Positions 1-4,925 of a stretch of 8,476 nucleotides of DNA are shown here, one piece after another. How positions within the stretch are numbered: position 1 is the stretch's first letter; the number at the start of each line of letters is the position of its first letter. The notes beneath the pieces were generated by a model that ran no database searches, was not told the origin of the DNA, and saw nothing but the letters and a program-made list of their open reading frames with translations. Both the position numbers and the translations under genes were made by a program. This DNA is from Candidatus Faecivivens stercoripullorum (lineage in GTDB: Bacteria; Bacillota; Clostridia; Oscillospirales; Ruminococcaceae), in NCBI GenBank assembly GCA_018715285.1, contig DVLW01000026.1, positions 1 through 8,476 on the forward strand. Direction: 5' to 3'.

Positions 1-1139
1 CTACCCCGGCTGATATAATCAAGGAGGTTTTAACAACCATGAGTGAAATTCTGGAAAATCAGGAAGAAGAGCTCACTTTTGCGGAGCTTTTCGAACAGTC
101 TCAGACTGAAAAATTATATAACGGGAAAAGGGTAAAGGGCATCGTCTCCAACATTACGCCTAACGAGATCCACGTTGATATCGGTGCTAAACAGACCGGT
201 ATCGTTCCTGCATCTGAACTGTCTGAAAACGGCGACCTCACCCCCGATAGCTTTAAGATCGGCGATGAGATCGATCTGGTTGTTGTCAAAGTCAACGATC
301 AGGAAGGTGTTGTCACCCTGTCCAAGAAACGCCTGGACGCGGAGGCAAACTACACTGCTGTTTGCAAGGCATACGAAGATGGCACCGTTATGACCGGTAC
401 TGTTACCGACGTTATCAAGGGCGGTATCCTTGTCAACTGCAACGGCCTGAAGGTATTCGTACCTGCTTCTCTGGCTTCTGACAGACGTACCGAGGACCTT
501 TCGGTTCTGATGGGCAAAGAAGTTCAGTTCAAGGTTATCGAAGTCAACGACCGCAGAAGACGTGCTGTCGGCTCGATCAAGGCTGTTCTGAACGAAGCTA
601 AGAAAGCAAAACAGGAAGAATTCTGGGCTAACGTTGAAGTCGGCAAAGTTTACACCGGTGAGGTCAAATCCATCACCTCTTACGGCGCATTTGTCGATCT
701 GGGCGGTGTTGATGGCATGATTCACATCACCGAACTGTCCTGGACCCGCATCAAGAGCCCTGAAGAAGTTGTTCACGTCGGCGATACCGTTGAAGTTTAT
801 ATCAAAGATATCGATACCGAAAAGAAGAAAATTTCTCTCGGTTATAAGAAGGCTGAAGACAACCCCTGGGAAATCTTCAAGAGAGATTACCCTGTTGATA
901 CCGTTTGCCCTGTCAAGATCGTTTCGATCACCACTTTCGGTGCTTTTGCACAGATCATCCCCGGCGTTGACGGCCTGATCCACATCAGCCAGATCGCTAA
1001 CGAGAGAATCGCAAAGGTTTCTGACAAGCTGGCTGTCGGCGATGTTGTTGATGCAATGATTATCGACATCGACTACGACAAGAAGAAAGTTTCTCTGTCT
1101 ATCCGCGCTACTCTGGACGCAGATTCTGACGAAGAATAA
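1..1139 (+). CDS. rpsA: Bifunctional IspH / ribosomal protein S1 fusion, 3' part (four S1 domains)
   Basis: The frame stays open through the left edge and reads T-P-A-D-I-I-K-E-V-L-T-T before the Met at 39. This is the typical C-terminal end of IspH (4-hydroxy-3-methylbut-2-enyl diphosphate reductase, last step of the MEP isoprenoid pathway) as found in clostridial IspH-S1 fusions. From Met39 (366 residues) there are four S1 RNA-binding domains at about residues 29-98, 115-183, 203-271 and 288-357. Domains 3 and 4 carry the classic pattern (SYGAFVDL, GVDGMIHI, HVGD; TFGAFAQI, GVDGLIHI, AVGD). The N-terminus and the C-terminal tail (DADSDEE) are acidic. The S1 part is expected to bind mRNA on the 30S subunit in the cytoplasm. 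Domain 2 is the most divergent. Codon use is strongly biased, as in highly expressed genes. The S1 assignment is secure; the fusion rests on only twelve visible codons of the IspH end. A separate S1 product starting at Met39 is possible (see the internal RBS). Confidence 0.9.
   Translation, partial: TPADIIKEVLTTMSEILENQEEELTFAELFEQSQTEKLYNGKRVKGIVSNITPNEIHVDIGAKQTGIVPASELSENGDLTPDSFKIGDEIDLVVVKVNDQEGVVTLSKKRLDAEANYTAVCKAYEDGTVMTGTVTDVIKGGILVNCNGLKVFVPASLASDRRTEDLSVLMGKEVQFKVIEVNDRRRRAVGSIKAVLNEAKKAKQEEFWANVEVGKVYTGEVKSITSYGAFVDLGGVDGMIHITELSWTRIKSPEEVVHVGDTVEVYIKDIDTEKKKISLGYKKAEDNPWEIFKRDYPVDTVCPVKIVSITTFGAFAQIIPGVDGLIHISQIANERIAKVSDKLAVGDVVDAMIIDIDYDKKKVSLSIRATLDADSDEE
21..41 (+). promoter_or_regulatory. 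Internal Shine-Dalgarno and ATG at the IspH/S1 junction
   Basis: A perfect AAGGAGG (21-27) lies 11 bases before ATG 39-41. The same bases encode the Lys-Glu-Val end of the IspH part, so they may be there for the protein sequence alone. If they are used, a free 366-residue S1 protein would be made in addition to the fusion. Use as a start site is inference. Confidence 0.4.
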
Positions 1140-1157
1140 TTTTCCTCACCTGTAAAT

Positions 1158-1198
1158 AAACGGCGCGTCCCGGATTGGGCTGCGCCGTTTTCGGTTTT
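1158..1198 (+). terminator. Intrinsic terminator of the ispH-rpsA gene
   Basis: AAACGGCGC (1158-1166) pairs with GCGCCGTTT (1182-1190), and an inner CCC/GGG pairing extends the stem. The T-rich tail runs TTTTCGGTTTT (1188-1198). It begins 19 bases after the stop codon. It also explains why the longer kinase reading frame from 1175 is not the real start: that start would lie inside this hairpin. Confidence 0.85.
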
Positions 1199-1201
1199 GA
1201 G

Positions 1202-1219
1202 TATGTGCGCGCGCACATA
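1202..1219. promoter_or_regulatory. Perfect 18-bp palindrome upstream of the sugar kinase; candidate operator
   Basis: TATGTGCGCGCGCACATA is an exact inverted repeat with no spacer. It lies between the rpsA terminator and the kinase RBS. Weak promoter-like hexamers flank it (TTGAGT at 1197-1202, TATGCA at 1218-1223), which would put the palindrome in the spacer of a promoter. An operator for a sugar-responsive regulator is plausible but inferred; no known regulator consensus is recognised. The purine/pyrimidine alternation makes Z-DNA formation another possibility. Confidence 0.45.
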
Positions 1220-1252
1220 TGCAGTGCAATGTTATTGAAAGGAGTCGTAAAA

Positions 1253-2857
1253 ATGGACATCGAACAGGTAAAAAAAGACATCCGTCTGGAAAAAACCGTA
1301 CTCGGAATTGAACTAGGGTCCACCCGTATCAAGGCGGTGCTGATCGGCAGCGATCATGCTCCGATTGCTTCCGGCAGCCATGACTGGGAAAACAGGCTGG
1401 AAAACGGTATCTGGACCTACCGGCTGGAAGACGCATGGGCTGGTATTCAGGATTGTTACCGCAAGCTGTGTGAAAAGGTAGAAAAAACGTATGGAGAAAA
1501 GCTGACCGGTTTTGCCGCGATTGGTTTTTCCGGCATGATGCACGGATATCTTCCGTTTGACCGTGAAGGCAATCTGCTGACTCCTTTCCGCACCTGGCGC
1601 AATACGATGACCGAAGAGGCCGCCAATCAACTGACCGAGCTGTTTGGTTTCAATATTCCGCAGCGCTGGAGCATTGCCCATTTGCAGCAGGCAACCCTCA
1701 ATCAGGAAGACCATGTAAGTAAAATCGATCATCTGACCACACTGGCCGGATATATCCACTGGAAGCTGACCGGTGTAAAAGCACTGGGTGTGGGCGAAGC
1801 ATCGGGTATGTTCCCGATTGGCGACGACGGTGATTATAATCAGGAAATGCTGGACAAATTTGATGCACTGCACGCAGCAAAAGGTTTCCCCTGGAAGATC
1901 AGAGAGCTTTTGCCGAAGGTACTGACTGCGGGCGAGGACGCCGGATGCCTGACAGAAGAAGGCGCTTTGCTGCTTGACCCAACGGGAACACTGAAACCGG
2001 GTATTCCGCTGTGTCCTCCGGAAGGTGACGCCGGAACCGGTATGACCGCAACCAATGCGGTTGCAGTCCGCACCGGCAATGTCTCGGCAGGAACAAGTGT
2101 TTTCTCGATGGTCGTATTGGAGCACCAGCTTTCCAAAGTCTATCCGGAAATTGATATTGTCACCACTCCGACAGGCAAACCGGTTGCAATGGTCCACTGC
2201 AATAACTGCACTTCTGACATCAACGCCTGGGCAGAAATGCTGATTGGATTTGCTAAGAGAATCGGCGTAAGCTGCACTATGCCGCAGGCACTTGATGCCA
2301 TCTTCTTTGCTGCGCTGGATGGAAAAGAAGACTGCGCCGGTGTACGGACCGTCAACTATTTTTCCGGTGAACCGGTTACCGGACTGGCAGAAGGCCGTCC
2401 GCTGCTGGTGCGCGATCCCGATGCTGATTTCAGCTTTGAAAACCTGTCCCGTGCCCATCTGTACGGAGCTGTCGCTACCCTGAAAATCGGTATGGATATC
2501 CTGACTGAACAGGAAAAGGTATCCATCGATACCCTGATGGGACATGGCGGATTCTTCAAAGCGGAAGGCGTCGGTCAGAAACTGATGGCGGGTGCACTGT
2601 CAACACCTGTATCGGTTATGGAAACGGCCGGTGAAGGCGGTCCCTGGGGTATCGCACTGCTGGCAGCTTACCGGGTATGGGCAGAGAATGGTGAAACGCT
2701 GGAAGATTATCTTGCAAAGCGCGTCTTTGCCGGCTCAAAGTCAACTACTGTTCTCCCGCAGGAAAAAGATCAGACAGGCTTTTCTGAGTATATGAAAGGC
2801 TTTTACAAGGCTCTGGAAGTGGAAAAAGCCGCCGTCCATTACTTCTCGAACAACTGA
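1253..2857 (+). CDS. FGGY-family carbohydrate kinase (xylulokinase-like)
   Basis: This is a 534-residue cytoplasmic sugar kinase that transfers phosphate from ATP to a sugar, probably a pentulose or hexulose. The ATG at 1253 is chosen because AAAGGAG (1238-1244) sits 8 bases ahead of it; an in-frame ATG at 1175 lies inside the preceding terminator. Visible family motifs are the N-terminal phosphate loop GIELGSTRIKAV (18-29), SGMMHG (93-98; compare QMHG in xylulokinases), EGDAGTGM with the likely catalytic base Asp259, the second phosphate motif TGNVSAGTSVFS (274-285), and the C-terminal adenosine-site motifs GHGGFF (430-435) and ETAGEGGPWG (457-466). A C-N-N-C pair lies at 316-319. Glu20 stands where most FGGY kinases have the Mg-binding Asp. 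At 534 residues it is longer than typical XylB (about 490-500). It has no sugar isomerase, epimerase or transporter next to it, so the substrate cannot be assigned. Codon use is less biased than in its neighbours. No clear terminator follows it. Confidence 0.9.
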   Translation: MDIEQVKKDIRLEKTVLGIELGSTRIKAVLIGSDHAPIASGSHDWENRLENGIWTYRLEDAWAGIQDCYRKLCEKVEKTYGEKLTGFAAIGFSGMMHGYLPFDREGNLLTPFRTWRNTMTEEAANQLTELFGFNIPQRWSIAHLQQATLNQEDHVSKIDHLTTLAGYIHWKLTGVKALGVGEASGMFPIGDDGDYNQEMLDKFDALHAAKGFPWKIRELLPKVLTAGEDAGCLTEEGALLLDPTGTLKPGIPLCPPEGDAGTGMTATNAVAVRTGNVSAGTSVFSMVVLEHQLSKVYPEIDIVTTPTGKPVAMVHCNNCTSDINAWAEMLIGFAKRIGVSCTMPQALDAIFFAALDGKEDCAGVRTVNYFSGEPVTGLAEGRPLLVRDPDADFSFENLSRAHLYGAVATLKIGMDILTEQEKVSIDTLMGHGGFFKAEGVGQKLMAGALSTPVSVMETAGEGGPWGIALLAAYRVWAENGETLEDYLAKRVFAGSKSTTVLPQEKDQTGFSEYMKGFYKALEVEKAAVHYFSNN

Positions 2858-2899
2858 CCAGTCTGAGCAGATGTAGACGGGAAAGCAGTCATTATTTCC

Positions 2900-3021
2900 A
2901 ACGATACCGGCATATTCACCTTTTATTCATATGGAATGTCACAAATTCCCGCAAAATGCTTGAAATTTAACGGAATATAGGTTAATATATAAGTGTACGT
3001 TCTTCATGCACCGGTATCGTT
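2900..3021. repeat. 11-bp inverted repeat flanking the ackA promoter
   Basis: AACGATACCGG (2900-2910) recurs as its exact reverse complement CCGGTATCGTT (3011-3021). The two arms bracket the predicted ackA promoter, at about -90 and +20 relative to the expected start. Paired operator sites for a looping regulator would look like this, but no regulator consensus is recognised. Confidence 0.4.
2960..2988 (+). promoter_or_regulatory. Predicted ackA promoter
   Basis: TTGAAA (2960-2965) and TAATAT (2983-2988) are separated by 17 bases, in an AT-rich setting. Transcription would begin near 2995, giving a leader of about 95 bases before ackA. The kinase upstream lacks a clear terminator, so some readthrough from it is possible. 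Confidence 0.6.
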
Positions 3022-3041
3022 TGCTTTTAATTGCATTTCCG

Positions 3042-3072
3042 GCTGCAGGAACTTATTTTGCAGCGCAAGCTG
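3042..3072 (+). other. Two competing hairpins in the ackA leader
   Basis: GCTGCA (3042-3047) pairs with TGCAGC (3059-3064). Alternatively CAGC (3061-3064) pairs with GCTG (3069-3072) around a GCAA (GNRA-type) tetraloop. The two share bases, so only one can form at a time. The second ends 4 bases before the Shine-Dalgarno at 3077. A regulatory role is only a guess. Confidence 0.3.
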
Positions 3073-3091
3073 ATTGAAAGGACAGGAAAAT

Positions 3092-4300
3092 ATGAAAATT
3101 CTGGTTATCAACGCCGGCAGTTCCTCTTTGAAATACCAGCTGATCAACATGGATAACGATGAGGTTATTGCAAAAGGCAACTGTGAAAGAATCGGCATCG
3201 ACGGCCGTATCACCCACAAAACCACCGCTGGTTTCTCTGAAACTGAAGACTGCAACTTCCCCACCCATACCGAAGCTTTTGAGAAGGTCGTTGAAAAACT
3301 GACCACCGGCGAAGGCAAGGTTGTTGATTCCATCGCTGAGATCTCCGCTGTCGGTCATCGTATCGTCCAGGGCGGCGACGTCTTCAGCAAATCGGTTCTG
3401 GTTACCGATGAAGTCATCGATCAGATCGAAAAACTGTCTCCTCTGGCTCCTCTGCACAATCCTGCGCATGTCCTCGCTCTGCGTGCATGCCGTAAGGTTG
3501 TCGGCGATAAGGTCCCGATGGTTGTTGTATTCGACACCGCTTTCCATCAGACCATGCCGCCCGAGGCTTATATGTTCGGTCTGCCTTATGAGGATTATGA
3601 AAAATACTCCATCCGTAAATACGGCTTCCATGGCACCTCTCATCGTTTTGTCTCCGCTGACTTTGCAAAACGGATTGGCAAACCGCTGGATCAGCTGAAG
3701 ATGGTTACCTGCCATCTGGGCAACGGTTCTTCCATCACCGCAGTTAACTGCGGCAAATCGGTCGATACCACCATGGGCTTTACTCCTCTGGATGGCGTTA
3801 TCATGGGCACCCGCTGCGGCGCAATCGACGCTTCCGCTGTTCTGTACCTGATGGAACAGACCGGTATGAACGCTACCGAGATGAGCAACTACCTCAACAA
3901 GAAGTCCGGCTTCTTCGGCCTCACCGGCGGAAAATCGGATAACCGCGATATCGAAGCTGGCATTGCTGCAGGTGATGAACGCTGCGCACTGGCTACCAAC
4001 ATGCTCTGCTACGAAATCAAGAAACAGATCGGTGCATATGCCGCTGCTATGGGCGGTCTGGATGCTGTTGTCTTTACCGGCGGTATCGGTGAAAACGCTA
4101 TCGGCATTCGTTCTGGCGCCTGCAATGGTCTGGAATTCCTTGGCATCAAGATGGATGAGGAGCGCAACACCGCTCTCAACCACAAGGAAGGCCGCATCTC
4201 TGCTGATGATTCCAAGGTTGAAGTCTGGATCGTTCCGACCAACGAAGAACTGCTGATCGCAATGGATACCCAGGCTCTGGTTGAAAATAAAGCTCTGTAA
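3092..4300 (+). CDS. ackA: Acetate kinase
   Basis: This 402-residue enzyme (normal length for the family) catalyses acetyl phosphate + ADP to acetate + ATP, the ATP-yielding last step of acetate fermentation, in the cytoplasm. The ATG at 3092 fits the start of the conserved motif MKILVINAGSSSLK and is preceded by AAAGGA (3077-3082). A TTG at 3074 would add six residues that are not part of the family. Key residues of the Methanosarcina enzyme are all present: Asn7, Arg90 (HRIVQGGD), Asp148 (FDTAFHQTMP), His180 (YGFHGTSHR), GNGSS (211-214), Arg241 (MGTRCGAID), the DNRD region around Asp283, GGIGENA (330-336) and the C-terminal Glu385 (PTNEE). No phosphotransacetylase gene adjoins it, so Pta must be encoded elsewhere. 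Highly biased codon use suggests strong expression. It has its own promoter and terminator and so is probably a single-gene unit. Confidence 0.98.
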   Translation: MKILVINAGSSSLKYQLINMDNDEVIAKGNCERIGIDGRITHKTTAGFSETEDCNFPTHTEAFEKVVEKLTTGEGKVVDSIAEISAVGHRIVQGGDVFSKSVLVTDEVIDQIEKLSPLAPLHNPAHVLALRACRKVVGDKVPMVVVFDTAFHQTMPPEAYMFGLPYEDYEKYSIRKYGFHGTSHRFVSADFAKRIGKPLDQLKMVTCHLGNGSSITAVNCGKSVDTTMGFTPLDGVIMGTRCGAIDASAVLYLMEQTGMNATEMSNYLNKKSGFFGLTGGKSDNRDIEAGIAAGDERCALATNMLCYEIKKQIGAYAAAMGGLDAVVFTGGIGENAIGIRSGACNGLEFLGIKMDEERNTALNHKEGRISADDSKVEVWIVPTNEELLIAMDTQALVENKAL

Positions 4301-4307
4301 TGAAAAG

Positions 4308-4338
4308 ATGCTCCCGGCTTAAAACCGGGAGTATTTTT
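4308..4338 (+). terminator. Intrinsic terminator of ackA
   Basis: CTCCCGG (4311-4317) pairs with CCGGGAG (4325-4331) around a 7-base loop, followed by TATTTTT. It starts 8-10 bases after the ackA stop codon. Confidence 0.92.
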
Positions 4339-4344
4339 GTATGA

Positions 4345-4382
4345 CGAAACCCCCGTCCTGTAGTTGCAGGACGGGGGTTTCG
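4345..4382. other. Perfect 16-bp hairpin just downstream of the ackA terminator
   Basis: The arms at 4345-4360 and 4367-4382 (CGAAACCCCCGTCCTG and its exact reverse complement) enclose a 6-base loop, TAGTTG. It starts six bases after the T tract of the ackA terminator. There is no T tract on either side, so it is not a standard intrinsic terminator. It could be a back-up stop, an RNA 3'-end stabiliser, or the 5' boundary of the structured region that follows. Confidence 0.75.
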
Positions 4383-4411
4383 CAGCGTATGAAAAATGAG
4401 GAGGAGAGGGT

Positions 4412-4678
4412 ATGTCTATTTTCAATTCGGATTACCCATATCCGAAGCGCCCTGTCAGATGGATTTCCCGGCCACTAACGGGACTTGCATACTTTAGACC
4501 GTATGCCATGGTCTGGCATTTGCTGCCAGGGGGACTCACTGCAGCCGGTCCCAAACTTTTGGGAATGTATGGCTTTTGTATCTCATCCCTGTCAACGATT
4601 ACAGTATACCCCACAAATGTGAACATTTATCCATTTACGAATGGACGCAGACTGAATAATGGAAACATAAATTGTTAA
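4412..4678 (+). CDS. Possible small protein of unknown function (88 codons), or structured RNA
   Basis: An ATG at 4412 is preceded by a very good AGGAGG (4399-4404), 7 bases away, and the frame stays open for 88 codons. The product (start MSIFNSDYPYPKRP) is rich in Pro, Tyr, Leu and Gly. It has a mildly hydrophobic middle but no clear membrane helix, signal peptide or motif that I recognise. Codon use (AGA, TTA, ATA, CTA, TCA) is unlike the neighbouring highly expressed genes. The same DNA is covered by short inverted repeats, which argues that the RNA structure rather than the peptide may be what matters. No promoter directly upstream is evident; the adjacent strong hairpins would limit readthrough from ackA. 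Confidence 0.3.
   Translation: MSIFNSDYPYPKRPVRWISRPLTGLAYFRPYAMVWHLLPGGLTAAGPKLLGMYGFCISSLSTITVYPTNVNIYPFTNGRRLNNGNINC
4426..4645 (+). ncRNA. Hairpin-tiled region, candidate structured RNA of unknown class
   Basis: Small stems follow each other with little gap: 4426-4432/4440-4446, 4466-4470/4479-4483, 4487-4492/4501-4506, 4513-4517/4525-4529, 4531-4535/4548-4552, 4550-4555/4558-4563 and 4630-4635/4640-4645. The 8-base loop of the third stem contains AGACC (4496-4500), which can pair with GGTCT (4510-4514) to form an H-type pseudoknot. GGGAC/GTCCC and CCCAAA/TTTGGG share bases and exclude each other. I do not recognise a known riboswitch or RNA family. This overlaps the possible ORF at 4412, and the two readings are alternatives. 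Confidence 0.3.
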
Positions 4679-4756
4679 GCCAGAAAAATGCCGAAAGGTG
4701 AATTTTCTCCGTTTAATCGTCATAATAACACAGAACGGATACAAAAAGTTTTTCAG

Positions 4757-4802
4757 TTTTTTTTTCAGAGTACTGGAAATATTCCATAATATTTGCTATA
4801 AT
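4757..4802 (+). promoter_or_regulatory. Strong ppdK promoter with extended -10 and upstream T tract
   Basis: The -10 box is a perfect TATAAT (4797-4802) with an upstream TG (4794-4795), giving an extended -10. The -35 box TGGAAA (4774-4779) is 17 bases upstream. A run of nine T (4757-4765), with five more T at 4749-4753, sits just above the -35 and resembles an UP element. Transcription should start near 4809, giving a leader of about 117 bases. Confidence 0.8.
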
Positions 4803-4826
4803 AGTGTTGAGACACTGGAAGGGTAG

Positions 4827-4892
4827 TTTGCGCGGCTTTTTTTGGCGTGCAAAAAACCAAAAAGTGAATTCGCCCGCACCCCTCAGGGAGCG
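4827..4892 (+). promoter_or_regulatory. Structured 5' leader of ppdK
   Basis: Hairpin A pairs TTTGCGCG (4827-4834) with CGTGCAAA (4846-4853), with one G-U pair. An alternative hairpin B pairs TTTTTGG (4839-4845) with CCAAAAA (4857-4863); its arms cross hairpin A, so A and B exclude each other. Hairpin C pairs CGCACCC (4875-4881) with GGGAGCG (4886-4892), with an A-A mismatch and a CTCA loop. Hairpin C ends 20 bases before the Shine-Dalgarno (GGAGG, 4913-4917). No known riboswitch class is recognised. It may control translation or mRNA stability. Confidence 0.4.
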
Positions 4893-4925
4893 CGGAGTGT
4901 GTATTAGTAATTGGAGGTAATAACA

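Noticed and set aside
11..19. TGATATAAT, a perfect extended -10 sequence just before the S1 ATG
   Set aside because: Transcription from it would start at about 26, inside the AAGGAGG, so the product would lack an RBS. The bases are explained by the Asp-Ile-Ile codons of the IspH end.
1175..1252. A longer N-terminus for the sugar kinase from ATG 1175
   Set aside because: It lies inside the rpsA terminator and has no RBS; ATG 1253 has a good one and gives a normal FGGY N-terminus.
2925..2949. Rex- or CcpA-type site upstream of ackA (CACAA, GGAAT/ATTCC)
   Set aside because: Only half-sites or weak repeats are present; no full consensus palindrome.
4399..4600. Known riboswitches in the region after ackA (cobalamin because of GGCCACT, glycine because of GGAGAGG)
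   Set aside because: Only short partial matches. The other conserved boxes of these classes are missing and no matching target gene follows.
4432..4626. Minus-strand frame of 64 codons opposite the hairpin-tiled region
   Set aside because: No ribosome binding site, no promoter and no recognisable protein family.
4708..4765. Terminator made from TCCGTT/AACGGA plus the T tracts before ppdK
   Set aside because: The stem is only 6 bp with a 20-base loop and the T run is distant. The T tracts fit better as an upstream element of the ppdK promoter.
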